From the NCBI GenBank assembly GCA_037176885.1, contig JAWWNJ010000079.1:496001-560000 (forward strand): a DNA stretch of 64,000 bases, read 5' to 3'. Position numbers and translations under genes: made by a program. Below the pieces are notes generated by a model. That model did not search any database. It worked only from the letters and a program-made list of their open reading frames with translations, and was not told the origin of the DNA. The DNA is from Favolaschia claudopus. Its lineage: Eukaryota; Basidiomycota; Agaricomycetes; Agaricales; Mycenaceae. Of this stretch, positions 44,638-55,922 are shown one piece after another (within the stretch, counting starts at the first letter, position 1; every line of letters begins with the position of its first letter).

Positions 44638-45921
44638 ATGGCTACCCAATTTGACACCGTCACAGAGCTTGAGGCTCGTCTCGCGGAGGTTGAGGCTGCT
44701 ATTGGGAATCAAGTACTCATTTTGCGCAATCTTCGCCAGGCTAGGATCGACATCCACCGCCAGCTCAATAACCTCCGCGATCCCATCTCCAGCCGACTTC
44801 CTGTGGAGATCTCGTCCAGGATATTTCTCTTTTGTGTTCCCCCGCCTCAGGTGTATGGTACTCTATCGGCTCCGGTTCTTCTTCTCCGGATATGCACCTC
44901 CTGGACAGAAATTGCGCTGTTCACGCCCATGATTTGGGCCAATCTACATCTGGAGCTTCCCGACGAACCCACCCCTGAATTTATTCATCTTCTGAAAGCA
45001 TGGCTGGCGCGCGGGAAAGCATGTCCGCTGCTTCTCTCTCTGGGAGGACCTCCGAGTCCGGATCTGCACCCCGAGATTAGACGTCTCGTAGCTGCCCATG
45101 CCCGGCGTCTTATTGCTCTCGAGATACACACGCACTCCTACCTCTCGCTCTTTGCAGATGAGACCGTGTTCCCTGCACTAGAGCTCATCTATGTGTATGA
45201 CCCACGTCAAATTGAAACACAAAACATTCTCGACGCTCTGCGGGCCTCGCCCCGCCTCGAGACGTTCGGTAGTGACGCGCACATCGTATTGGATGAGATC
45301 GTCTCCCAAAACGATGCCCATGGCGTTCATCAAACTCTGCGCAATCTCAACATCGGCGCCTCTTTCTGGACTCCAACGTCGGTTTTGCCGTACCTCACGT
45401 TGCCGGCGCTGTATGGCCTCGAGGTGATGATATTAGATGTGAATTTACTCGAGTGTCTGATTTCGTTCCTCACTCGCTCGCCGCGATTGAGGACTTTGAC
45501 CCTTCAAGTTCATGCGGCGGAAAGGAGTTGGCCACGGCATTGCGTGGAACATTTGTTGGATACGATCCCTAATCTCCAAACCTTACGCATGACGACTCGC
45601 ACAGACTCCCAAGCTCCCGATTTTCAGGACACCTTGATTGAGGTCCTTACAGACAGCAAATATCTTCCCGAGCTCACACAGCTCACGCTCGCCGCATCTC
45701 CGGTCACCGCAGTTCATTGGTATACCACCGTAGCGACCATGCTATACAATCGATCGGACACGCTCGATTCCTTCTCTCTTCAGTGGCCGGCGGTACAGGA
45801 GGGCACCGCGGTTCTGTCTGCGGAACCAAACGAGGAGGACAAAAATGTGTTCCATGAACTTTCTCGTGAAGGGATGAAGATTGATCTTGGACCCTATTTT
45901 CACTTCCTCGACGAAGAGTAG
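44638..45921 (+). CDS. F-box-like/LRR protein
   Basis: Start ATG at 44638 (MATQFDTVTELEARLAEVEA). An N-terminal coiled coil (AIGNQVLILRNLRQARIDIH) leads into the F-box-like motif DPISSRLPVEISSRIFLFCV and LLLRICTSWTEIALFTPMIW. Leucine-rich helices follow (LIALEIHTHSYLSLF, PYLTLPALYGLEVMI, TIPNLQTLRMTT), and it ends HELSREGMKIDLGPYFHFLD before the stop at 45921. Coil, spacing and motif match the F-box proteins at 54354-55688 and the broken one at 19071-21098, forming a second subfamily. Single exon, intact. Predicted SCF adaptor of unknown target. Confidence 0.82.
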   Translation: MATQFDTVTELEARLAEVEAAIGNQVLILRNLRQARIDIHRQLNNLRDPISSRLPVEISSRIFLFCVPPPQVYGTLSAPVLLLRICTSWTEIALFTPMIWANLHLELPDEPTPEFIHLLKAWLARGKACPLLLSLGGPPSPDLHPEIRRLVAAHARRLIALEIHTHSYLSLFADETVFPALELIYVYDPRQIETQNILDALRASPRLETFGSDAHIVLDEIVSQNDAHGVHQTLRNLNIGASFWTPTSVLPYLTLPALYGLEVMILDVNLLECLISFLTRSPRLRTLTLQVHAAERSWPRHCVEHLLDTIPNLQTLRMTTRTDSQAPDFQDTLIEVLTDSKYLPELTQLTLAASPVTAVHWYTTVATMLYNRSDTLDSFSLQWPAVQEGTAVLSAEPNEEDKNVFHELSREGMKIDLGPYFHFLDEE

Positions 45922-46970
45922 TTCGAGATGGTCGTGGTTGTGGCTGGAATACGATGTTGAATTGAAAGCAGTTGAAACTGGACTCTTTTGCCAGTGCTGT
46001 CGTTTTGCGGTTGAAATGTACTTGGAGAAGAGTTCAGCTCTGTATCGTAAGACACAGTCAACCTAACGGAAATCATAACGCACACAAACTCTGAGAGGTT
46101 TCCCGAAGTTCACCACTCGAAAGAGATTTTTCAAGTGGATTACTTAGGTTGAAGTGTCCAACTGCGAACCATCGGATCGGACGACTTTCGGACCGTAAAT
46201 TCGCGTCAAGGTCAAGATGTCTGCGTTAGCCTTCTTCGCTCGATCAAATATCCGGAGTGCTTCTGTGAAGATTCATTGACTGAGTGAAGTGACTGGTCCT
46301 GTGCAGGGTGAGTTGAATTCAAAAGTTCGGTTAATTCGAAAGCATTTTGGATTTCGACGCTTCAATAAACTGTTAGACAGTAAGTTTGCAGGTTCAACTG
46401 TGAAAGAAAGGCACAGATTGGTTGGCCGCGGCATGAATAACTGACTTCACTTGGGCCTTGTTCGGTTCGGAAATTAGCGCTGACAGAACTGCAATGTCGC
46501 TGGAGTGTGCGACGTCTAGGAACTTCGATTATGATATACAGTGAGGTTAGTGCGAATAAATTTGCTGGCAATTTCCGAACAAGCTTCGATGTCAGTCACG
46601 GATAGAGTGAAGAGTGACTGCAGTTGAGTATGACGGCGTCGGGGAAGGATTGGAGTGAATAGGACGGTCGTGAAGGATGGTGAAAGGGACGACCCTGAAG
46701 GCTCCAAAGCGACGAGAGGAGAGGTGGTCCACTGGTGAGGTGGGAGGATGGGGTCGAAACCCTCATCGTCGCTTATGAATATCATGCTCCCCTACACGAC
46801 TGAATTACGGAAGGTCGATGCGTAAAAACCGTCGAAACGCGATACGCAGAAAACGAAGGCGAATAACGTGACCGCGTCTCGAAGTGACAGCTCCCTAAAT
46901 GGCAAGTGACAGTGACAGATTGTGACGCGCCCTTCACAGAAGCCATCACCCTCGTCGAAGGCGGCGGCGG
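45922..46970. other. Intergenic region without a supported gene
   Basis: About 1 kb. No coding exon is convincing. Near 46880-46935 is a cluster of GTGACAG words, and immediately to the right begins the core promoter of the PUF gene. Confidence 0.4.
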
Positions 46971-46971
46971 G

Positions 46972-46979
46972 TATATAAA
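46972..46979 (+). promoter_or_regulatory. TATA box of the PUF gene
   Basis: TATATAAA in a GC-rich setting, followed about 30 bp later by a long pyrimidine-rich stretch (about 47005-47060), which is typical of initiation sites of well-expressed basidiomycete genes. No other gene start lies nearby, so it most likely drives the long leader that precedes the start codon at 48251. Confidence 0.6.
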
Positions 46980-47009
46980 GGCCTCCAGGGCGCCGAACCT
47001 CTTTCTTTC

Positions 47010-48250
47010 GTACTCCCTCCTTCTCCTCCCTTCTTTCCTTCGTTTTTGTCTTCTTTCAACCGCTGAAGCTCGCTAGAGACACGTATAGATTGAGCTTAGG
47101 GTACGTCGTCTTGTTTCGTCTTTTGTCCTTTCGTTTCTTTTGTTTTCTTGAATGCGGTTTGAGGCGGTGATGAAGGAGGAGGGTGCTGGGCTGTAGGTGG
47201 ACGAGTAGGTCGGATGGGGTCGATGGTGGTGGTGGTCGTTGGTGTGGTGTTTCTTCTCTTTTCTTCTTCAATCACTGTCTTCTTTTCTTTGGTTTTTTCG
47301 GCTTTGGAGGCCTTGTGAGGACCTGGAGGGTTGTAGAACGACTCACACCGCGTCTCATGAACGTTCTCCTGCTGTGTTAATCCATCTATTTCTCGCGATA
47401 CTTTGGTTTGACCGTTTACTTCGGTGTCGCGTGCTTGATACACACGAAGGTCCTTCGTGTGTATTCTTCCTCTCTACCTTGTTTGATTGTTTTGTGAGCA
47501 TCGGGACGATCAACGGGGTGCGCTGTTGCTGCCATGATCGAATGGGTCCCATCTCAAGTTTTTCCGATTTCTTTCTTGCTCTCCTTTTTGCGCGTCGAGT
47601 TTTCTTCCGATCTCATATCAGCTAGAGAGCTGTTGAGCTCGTTTCGACGCGTCTCTCATGACGCTCCTCGTCCTTCTATTCAATCCGAAGTAGCCCTGTC
47701 TTTCTTGCTTCCTGTCACGTCCTTTTTCAATCGTCGTATCCTTGTCTTTCCTCGATCTTTTTTCCTCGATATGGGTGCCCGTAGAGGAGGGATTCATGCT
47801 CTCCGTCGCTTTCTTTTACTTTTGGGAGCGCGATGTATTGTTCTTGACTTCCACAACAAAGCTCGAGGTTTTCTCTTCTATCTCGCCCTTCCTACCCAAG
47901 TACTGCTTTGGCTCGTCTGCTAGAGATTGGAGATGCGAGCGATATCTCTCTGATTCAATTCTCCCTCCGTTTATTGGCTTTTCGATACTTCCTTTCTACT
48001 TCGCTGTTACGGCCTGAGGACTCTGTCTTTCTCATAACTTTTCTCTCTGGTTGTGTATTCTGTTCATCCATTTGTTGCCCTTTGACCGTCCTCAGGACTC
48101 GTTAGGCCGAATTTCACCTCCTTCTTTGCCTCTTCTTTCGTTACGCTTTCTCCCTCTTCTTTCTCGTTCTTCTCATTTCCAGACACTTACTTACCTTTGT
48201 TTTCCTCAGCCTCCGCATCCACCCTCTTCATCGTCAGCCTGCACCTCACA
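47010..48250 (+). other. Long 5' leader of the PUF gene, probably with an intron
   Basis: About 1.2 kb between the TATA box and the start codon with no recognisable protein. A donor-like ggtacgtcg at about 47099-47107 and acceptor-like tttccag (about 48175-48181) or tcctcag (about 48203-48209) suggest a large leader intron. A perfect 27-nt palindrome lies inside at 47438-47464. Confidence 0.45.
47438..47464. repeat. Perfect 27-nt palindrome
   Basis: The left arm is ATACACACGAAGG, the centre base T, and the right arm its exact reverse complement: 13-bp arms with a single central base. It lies in the leader (or leader intron) of the PUF gene. It could be a dimeric protein site in DNA or a hairpin in RNA. 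Confidence 0.85.
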
Positions 48251-51200
48251 ATGCAGCAGCATCCTCATTCTCAACACCATCAACCCCCGCCCTTTCATCA
48301 TCCCATGTACGACCACAGCTCCCCACCACGCCAACAGCCTCCCCCATCCGCCGCACCACCCCCGCCAACGTCCTCGATATGGGCGCCCCAGCCCCTTGCG
48401 GGTGACACCGCCTGGCCGCGCGGCATTGAGGCCTTCTCCCGCTCGCCGCTCACCCGCGAAGATCTCTACGCTTCTTTGGCGCATGGGGCGATTGGGGATG
48501 GGCGTGGAGTGGGGATTGGGATCGGGAATAAGAATGTCAACGTGAGTGCGAACGCGATTGAGGGGAGCCCCGATCTGCGGGCTGATAGTGTGCGTGTTAA
48601 CACTCTCCTCGATATTCTTTCTTGGCACCTGACTGACGAACATCTCTCACAGCACGTCGAACAGCTCTTCCGCACCCTCAACCTCAACTCGCCCGAACCC
48701 ATGCTCGCTGCCTCGCTCTCGCGTGCGTCTCCCGGGTCGACGTCTGTCGGCAGCGAGCGGAGCGCCCGTAGCGGTCACAGCAGCAATGGCAGCGGCAGCG
48801 GCGGAGCGAAGCAACAGCAGTCCCGTCCCAGCCTCACCCTCGATCTGAGCTTCGCCACCTCTACCTCCACCACCGCCTCCACCTCGTCAATCTCACACAA
48901 CTCGTCCTCTATCAACTCGACGTTCGTATCGACTACGAGCTCGTCGAATACGGATCATTCCCAGTCTGCGTCTGCGGGGAATATGTCTTCTTGCTCTGGT
49001 CTTGGTGCGAAGGTCGACGGGGATGTCGACGGGGTCGGAGGACTAGGTAGTTTGAGCATGGTCGACACCTCCACGACGTCGTCGGCGTTTTTGAGCGCCT
49101 CGGAGGGAGACTTGTCCATTCCGTCGCTCCCCTCGTTGACGAATTCCGACTCCAATAACTCTACCACCGTCTCTGCGCCTCTCTCCACCGCCGTCGCACC
49201 CACCGCTGCCTCGAACAATCTCAACGCCGCCGCCACCAACAACAACAACAACGGCGACGCCGAGGACGCCAACGAGTTCGTCTACCCCCAATCGCCCGAC
49301 TTCTCTCCGCTTTCGATCTCGTCTGTCTTGCTCACGCCGTTCGATTCGCCTCGTGGGCATGGGCAGGCGCATGGGGGATTACCTTTGTCCCCGACGCAGA
49401 CGGCGGTGCATTCGCCCATTCGCAGTGGTGGTGGTGGGCAGCAGCAGCAGGCGTCGTCGATGCCTTCGCCGATTGGGCACCCGCCGGGGATGATGCATTC
49501 GCCCATGGGCATGGGGCACGGGCAGGGGATGTACTCGCCTACGCATGGCCATGGGCTCATGCATTCGCCACCGGGTGTGGGTGCGATGTTCAAGGAGCGG
49601 GAGCGCGCGCCTACGTACGAGCCGGTGTCGCCGTTTGCCCCGGTGCCGGAGCTCGTTGGGGTTGGGCATGAGAGGCTGCAGACGCTTGGTGGGGGAAACG
49701 GAAACGGTGGCGTAGGATTTGGGTTAGGCTCGGGATTCACTAATAACAAGGACGCGTTTGGCATGGGTATCAACGCTCATGCGCATGCGCATTCCCGCAC
49801 CCACACTCACACCCACAACCACGCGAACGGCAGCAGCAGCATCCCGACCTCGACTGTGCATACGCCCCTGCTTGGCGGCGTTGGTGGAGGCAACGGTAAC
49901 GGGGGTGTGAATTCGACGCCGCGATTCGTATCGCTGCCCTCGACGCCGCTGCAGATGCCTTCGTCGTTCGGGTTTGACTTTGTGGGTGCTGCTGGTGGTG
50001 GTGGAATCGAAGGGCAGGGACAACAGCTTCCGTATTATCAGCCTCAGCACCAGCATGCGCGGGGGATGAGTGCCGGTGCGATAGGGCTTGAAAGTGGTGG
50101 TGGCGGATCGGGGATGGGGCTTGACTATCGTAGCGATTGGCTGCGTGCGGAGGACGGGATGGGGTTGGGGATGGGGATGCAGGGTCTCGGCCAGGAGGGC
50201 ACGGGGGCTTATCGTCTTGGATTGGGATTGGGATCGGGGATGGGGTTGGGCGGACAACAGCAGCAACAGCAGCGTGGATTGGGGCTTGGGTTCGCGCAGC
50301 GGGAAGGCGGGGCAGCCGCGGGGCAGGGGACGGGGAGCTTGTACGCGGGGGACGAGGTGGGAATGTCGCCTCGAGGAAGTGCGTCGTTGGGGGGGTCGGC
50401 GTTTGGGTATCAGCAGCAGCAGCAGCTCGAGCAGGCGCAACAGCATCTCCGTGTGCAGCGGCTCGTTCAGCAGCAGCAGCAGGCGCAAAGACAGCCGCAG
50501 CAGGATCCGTTTGGGGCGCTGTGGGATTTGCGCGGGGGGTCTGAAGGGGGGACCCTTGGGGGCGGTGGAGGCGGAGGCGCTTCTGCTGGTACGGTCGGGG
50601 ATACGGGTGGAGGTGCTAGTTTGGGCGGCGGACATGGTCAAGGACACGGACACGGACATGGTCATGCGCGTGAGGGACGGTCGGCGAGTGCGAGCGGGCA
50701 TGAGGTTAGTCTTTGTCTTCATCTTCTCTTCTCTGTTCTCGTTGGTGCTAACCATCACTTCCCGCAGCCCATCAACTTCCTCTCACTCCTCCACCCCGCC
50801 TCGTCGCCGCCGTACGCAGCTTTCGTCGCTCGCATTATCAAGAGCGCCGATCAGCAGGCGAGTATCTTCCTTCAGCAGAAGCTCAAGGTACGTTTTCTTT
50901 CCTCCCGTCTTTGTCTCGTTTCTCTGCTGATGCTGTTTTCACCTTCGTAGGTTGCTGGTTCTGAGGAGCGCGCTCGGATCGTCGACGCTATCTGTGCCCG
51001 CGGCGGGGAGATGATGATGCATCGGTACGTCTACTCCGTTACCCCTGACCTCTCTCTCACTCTTTCGCCTTCCGCAGCTTTGGTAACTGGGCTGTACAGC
51101 GTTGTCTTGAGGCTGCTACGGGTCCGGAGGAACGCCGCAAGATTGTTGCATGCATGCGGTGCGTCTTCCTTCGTCCCTCTCTTCGTCAATGTGTAGGCTC

Positions 51201-52379
51201 ATTGCTGCGTACAGTGGACGCATCGTCGACCTCGCGACCAACTGCTACGGCTGCCATGTCCTCCAGAAGGCTCTCGATTGCGAGGAGGAGGAGGTCCGCT
51301 TGCTGATCGTCTCGGAACTCCTCATGGGTGATCCTGCGCAGACACTCGTTAATAAGCATGCGTCTCATGTTTGGAGTAAGGTATGCTTGACCTCTTTTGT
51401 CCTTCGCACCTCGGATACACCTGCTAACGCCCCTCTGCTAGATCATGGAGCTTTCGTGGACACCACCGGCGCCGCCGATCTTCGCCTAGTATGTCCGCTG
51501 TACCTTTGTCGTCCTCCATCCTCATTGTGTTCTCAGCGTCAACAAGTCTCTCAAGGGCAAGTGGGCAGCTCTCGCATGCCATGAGACCGGGTCGCTCGTC
51601 GTACAGGTATGTGCTTGAATGCTGTCTACCTCCCCTGCTCACTAGCCCCTTCAGCACGCCTTCGAGAACCTCGAAGAGACCGCCAAGGACGGCATCGTTG
51701 ATGAGCTGCTCGGGCAGGGCATCACCGTCTTCGGCGAGGTCGCGAAGAGTCAATGGGGATCCTATTGCATCCAGCATAGTACGTCCCTCCCGCCTCCATC
51801 CATCAGCTTCCGTCTCATGATGACTGCCTACAGTTCTCGAGCACGGCTCGGAGAAGCACCGCCAGATGGCACTCGAGCACCTCCTGACCGGTCTCCTCGA
51901 GTTCGCCACAAACGAGCAAGGGAGCAAGTCCGTCGTCAAGGCCCTCAAGGAAGGCGGCAAGGAGACCCTTGATCGTGTCGTCGGGCGCATGTGTGAGCCT
52001 GCTAAAGGGTACGCTGTCGATGTCCTCCTTCTTCTAGCTTCCTCCTCATCGTACACCAGCGCTCGTCGTGCGATGATCGTGGATCTCGCCCTCTCGCTCA
52101 CCGGGAGCCAGCTCATCGCCAGTGTCTTACCAACGGTATGCTATCCCGCCGCGAGATACTACTTCTCTTTCGTGCTGATCATTGTGGATGTAGGCCGACA
52201 AGGACCAGCGCGCACTGCTGTACGATTGTATTCGTGGCCATATCGTCACGCTTCGCGGCTGCAAGACGGGATCGAAGGTTATCTGGCTCTTGTATGTCTC
52301 AATGTTCTCCTTACCTCGTCATTCTCTTATGTCGTCGTCCCTCCGCAGCGACCGAATGCGTGCGTACTATGGATATTAA
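48251..52379 (+). CDS. PUF (Pumilio-homology) RNA-binding protein
   Basis: Start ATG at 48251 (MQQHPHSQHHQPPPFHHPMY). The N-terminal two thirds is low complexity: Ser/Thr-rich, then Gly-rich, with polyhistidine (HAHAHAHS, HGHGHGHA) and polyglutamine (QQQQQ) tracts. After an intron at about 50705-50767 begins the helical repeat domain: PINFLSLLHPASSPPYAAFV, then eight Pumilio-like repeats. Their RNA-facing helices read RFGNWAVQR, CYGCHVLQK, HASHVWSK, ETGSLVVQ, QWGSYCIQH, EQGSKSVVK, LTGSQLIAS and KTGSKVIWLF. It ends DRMRAYYGY with the stop at 52377-52379. PUF proteins bind 3' UTRs and control mRNA decay or translation in the cytoplasm. Repeats 1 and 2 keep N..Q and C..Q type contacts. Later repeats are non-canonical, so target specificity is probably altered. 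About a dozen exons. Confidence 0.85.
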
Positions 52380-53236
52380 GCTTTTTTCTTTACTTCGCTT
52401 CCATGACTCGCCAAACTTCTGTAAGCGTTCACTATTCTTCCTCCGTCTGCACGCTGATGGCTGCTCGGCACTCTCGATATCATTCGAAGATCTTCTTTGC
52501 ATCATCATCCTCCAATTGGCACCGAATATCAGCCTCGTATGAAAGAAACGATCAAAATCACTTGCCTCGACACGAAAAACGGAAAATCTTATTGCAGGAC
52601 CTTATCTCGCCTAGCATAACGCAGGCGATTCCTCACAGCTTACTCGCATCGCATTCACATATCAATCCTTCTCATCGCATCGCATCGCACTCCAGCCCTC
52701 GCTCTTCACCAATATCGAATAGACCAATAATCAATCATGCAGCAATCTCGGAACAAAATAATCCATATCAACCATTCACGTATCGACTGCACGCATCCAT
52801 CCATCCACGCATATACTCTGTTTCTGGTTTCCGATATGGACCTCTGCCTACGTATCATCAAATATTTCTCTGGCTTTCAGCATATCATCATCGCATCGCA
52901 AAACCATCATCCATTTTCTGCCTCATCCTTCTTTTGCGTCGCCTTTCTTCCTTCATTGCTTCTTCATCGCTTGTTATTTGTTGCAACCACGTACGAACGA
53001 AAGGCTCTCTGCCTTTATTTGACATTCATTTCTGCCTGTATTTTTCATGCTCATACGATCGCATAGATATCATTACTGCATACATACATACGAGAATCCG
53101 AACGCACACTGTATCGTCTATCCCACATTCCCTTGTAGCAATTGAACTGTGTTTGTGTCCTTACTTGACCTGATTGTGCTTGAGGGTTCTTGCTTTCGTC
53201 GACGAGGATTCGAGGATCGTATTCAATCAACTACAT
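52380..53236. other. 3' flank between PUF and GNAT genes
   Basis: About 860 bp between two convergent genes. It is rich in T and in CATC/CATA words and probably holds both 3' UTRs. I see no gene. Confidence 0.4.
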
Positions 53237-54014
53237 TTACGTTTTGGGTTTTGGTCCGTACATGCAGTACCTAAAGGTGTATGTGCCCCAGTCCTGCTCC
53301 TTGCCGTCCTTCACCCACTTCACACCATCCGCGTAGTCGTCCAAGTTCACCTCCAGCCGCCCAATTTCCTTGAATCCCGCCTTCTGGAAAACCGGATACC
53401 CTGCCATGCTCGAATGCACCCAAGCAGAACACTGATGCTCATCGCACATGTCCGTCCCGAATTTCAGAAGCGCCTTGCCTACGCCTTTACCCTGCTCGGC
53501 CGGATCGACGGAGATGCCAAAGATGTACATGTTCTTCTGGCCATATTGGTTGAGCTTCAGCTGCCACTCGTTCATCGAATCGGCGCCAATCTTTTTGAGT
53601 ACATCGACGGGTTTGTGATTCTCGGGAAGCGGTTGTGGTTGAGAGCTCTCTGCTCGCGGGTCTTCTTGACCTTCAGCCTGGACATCGACAAATCAAGATA
53701 AAGAAATACTTTTCAACGGATTTTCAGGTATGACATACGAGCGCAGGTTTCGAGCCATCGAAATTCCACTTCCCCCAAGCACACATCCCGAGAATCTTCC
53801 CTGATTCATCGTCGACCGCCTTGATTATCACAGCCTTCGCTGGGAGGTCGATGAACTCCGCCCACCAGTCGTTGCTCATTTCGACTGTCCCCATCGGAAG
53901 GCCATCGGCATGCGCTTTCAGAACGGTATGAGAGTCGGTGGTGAAGGCTGCGGTGGATATCTCTGAGAACCGGGGGATATCCTCTTTTACTGCGGGGACG
54001 ATGCTGAAGGGCAT
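53237..54014 (-). CDS. GNAT-family N-acetyltransferase
   Basis: Start ATG at 54014 (MPFSIVPAVKEDIPRFSEIS). Two exons: the first ends at ...GSKPAL, and an intron of about 60 nt joins it to AEGQEDPRAESSQPQPLPEN. The acetyl-CoA-binding motif A is FGISVDPAEQGKGVGKALLK, with the Q-x-x-G-x-G pyrophosphate loop. It is followed by the motif B strand-helix CSAWVHSSMAGYPVFQKAGF, the usual 'F-x-x-x-GF' of GNATs. It ends TFRYCMYGPKPKT at 53237. Length about 240 residues. It would transfer acetyl from acetyl-CoA to an amine of unknown identity. No signal peptide. It is convergent with the PUF gene. Confidence 0.88.
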
Positions 54015-54353
54015 GGTGGTTTCTGGTGAGTCTTGCGCACCTCGGACCCGCATTGAATCGGATCGACTGGTTCAGCTGAGTCAAACTCAATTCGTCAAAT
54101 CACGGTCAATCAATGCATGCCGAACGCAAGCCGAACGACGAAGAAACGGGATTGAAGAAAATTGAAGACGGAGAAGAGGGGATTGTGATGGACGGAGCTT
54201 GCTGGTAAGATATCGTGCAAATTCAGAGAAAGTATGTCAACCATACGAAGTCATGGATTTTCACTCGAATGCGAAATAAGTAGGTTCGTGGAAATCATGG
54301 ATGTATTTTGTGAAGTAAATTAAAAGAACCTCAAGAGTGACACGGTGCTCCGT

Positions 54354-55688
54354 TTAACTCTCCGGGGTCTCGCTCATGACCGAGGCCATAATACGTCCCA
54401 GATGAATCTGCATCCCTTGCTCGGCGAGCTGGTGGAATATCCGTTTATCCTCGTCGCCCGGAAGCGAAGGAGGAGTAGTATCGTGATAGTGTACGTGGTA
54501 GGGGGATGCCTGGAAGTCGAGCTCGAAAGAGTTCAACAGCCCAACGCGTTGGGTCAACAACGTTGTGAGGGTCGTATACCACGCTGGTTGGGGCCACGGA
54601 TGGGATAAGGTGATGGTGAGCTTTGTGAGCGTCGGGAGATATTGGGGGTGCATCAGGACGGATAGAATTGTGGGATCCGGCGTGATGCGTAGAGTCAATA
54701 GGCCGGGGATGGTCTCGAACAAATGCTCGAAAGTCTCCATCAGAAAGTCGCGGTCTTTCGGGATGTTCAAAGCCAGCGATGTAAGGGATGCGCAGCGCGA
54801 GCGGATGAGGAAGTTCCTCAGCTCTCGAACGGCATCTGTATTCCCCCTGCTGACATGAAGACATGTCGCGAGGTGGGTAAGAGATGGTAATGTGAGAAAC
54901 CTGAGAAGGCGCGGCATGATCCCATACAGTTTATCGATCTGGAGAGCAGTCAGAGCAGCATGGCGGGTCTGTAAAATATTCTCGATGGACCAGTTGAAAC
55001 TTGCGGGATCAACCACCAAAGTCTTGAGACGCGGAGCCGCGTCGAGGACATCGCAGATGCGGGTCGCATCTACGCGGTGAGCCCACCGCTGGTCCGTCAT
55101 CGTCGTTTCGTGGATGCGCAATGACTCGAGAATTGGAAAGCTGGTGCCGTTGGGAGTGAAGATAGAGAGGTAGCAGTGGGGCTTGATTTCTAGATCGCGG
55201 ATGCGATAAGCGTGGAGGGCGACAACGCGCAGAATTTCTGCATTTGTTAAAGGTTCGTCATGGGGAGACTTGTTCCGTGGACCAGCAAATGACAAAAATA
55301 ACGGGTAGTCTTTGCCGCGCGCGAGCCAACCAACAAGGAAGGCAATGAATTCGGCAGTGGGTTCCAATGGGATATTGATATGTAGATTTGACCAGAGACT
55401 TTGAGTGGACAACGCAATTTCGGTCCAGAGAGTGCAGATGCGAAGGAGAAGAAGCGGATAGAAGAGGCTGCCGAATGTTCCGCGTGGGGGGACGCAATGA
55501 GTGAATATTTTGGAGGAAATTTCGATGGGGAGGTGGGCGAAGGGATCGGTGCGATTATTGAGAGCACGTTGAATATCGCTCTTGGACGATTCAAGAGCGC
55601 GGAGAGCCTCGTTGTTTTGCTCAATATCCGATTGAACTTCAGCGATGCGCGCATGAAGCTCTGCGTCTCCTTCCGTGACGCGTGTCAT
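54354..55688 (-). CDS. F-box-like/LRR protein
   Basis: Start ATG at 55688 (MTRVTEGDAELHARIAEVQS). A coiled coil (DIEQNNEALRALESSKSDIQ) precedes the F-box-like motif DPFAHLPIEISSKIFTHCVP and LLLLRICTLWTEIALSTQSL. Then come leucine-rich helices (LKTLVVDPASFNWSI, LRFLTLPSLTHLATCL, TIPGLLTLRITPDP) and the family ending HQLAEQGMQIHLGRIMASVM, stop at 54354. It belongs to the same subfamily as 44638-45921. Single exon, intact. It precedes the NLR-like gene on the same strand with about 230 bp between them. Predicted SCF adaptor. Confidence 0.82.
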   Translation of the reverse strand: MTRVTEGDAELHARIAEVQSDIEQNNEALRALESSKSDIQRALNNRTDPFAHLPIEISSKIFTHCVPPRGTFGSLFYPLLLLRICTLWTEIALSTQSLWSNLHINIPLEPTAEFIAFLVGWLARGKDYPLFLSFAGPRNKSPHDEPLTNAEILRVVALHAYRIRDLEIKPHCYLSIFTPNGTSFPILESLRIHETTMTDQRWAHRVDATRICDVLDAAPRLKTLVVDPASFNWSIENILQTRHAALTALQIDKLYGIMPRLLRFLTLPSLTHLATCLHVSRGNTDAVRELRNFLIRSRCASLTSLALNIPKDRDFLMETFEHLFETIPGLLTLRITPDPTILSVLMHPQYLPTLTKLTITLSHPWPQPAWYTTLTTLLTQRVGLLNSFELDFQASPYHVHYHDTTPPSLPGDEDKRIFHQLAEQGMQIHLGRIMASVMSETPES

Positions 55689-55922
55689 GGTGGGAAGGAG
55701 AAATTTTTCGTGGGAAATCAGTCGGGGCGTTCCGGTTCGGTGTTTGCCATGTTCCAAGGAGCAAGCGGTTGCAGATTCCGCGAACAAACTAAGGCCAGCA
55801 GAATCTGAGCAATAAACTGATGAATAGGTCAGCTTGAAAGGCAAGGTCTTGGCCAAAGCATTGTAAAATTTCCGAGGTGAATTATATTCAAATAATGAAT
55901 TACTATATTCTTGATCTATTCT

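Noticed and set aside
49724..50758. 344-codon minus-strand open frame
   Set aside because: Antisense to the low-complexity Gly/His/Gln-rich exon of the PUF gene; GC-rich repeats create long open frames in several phases.
53174..53701. 175-codon plus-strand frame
   Set aside because: Antisense to the GNAT acetyltransferase exons.
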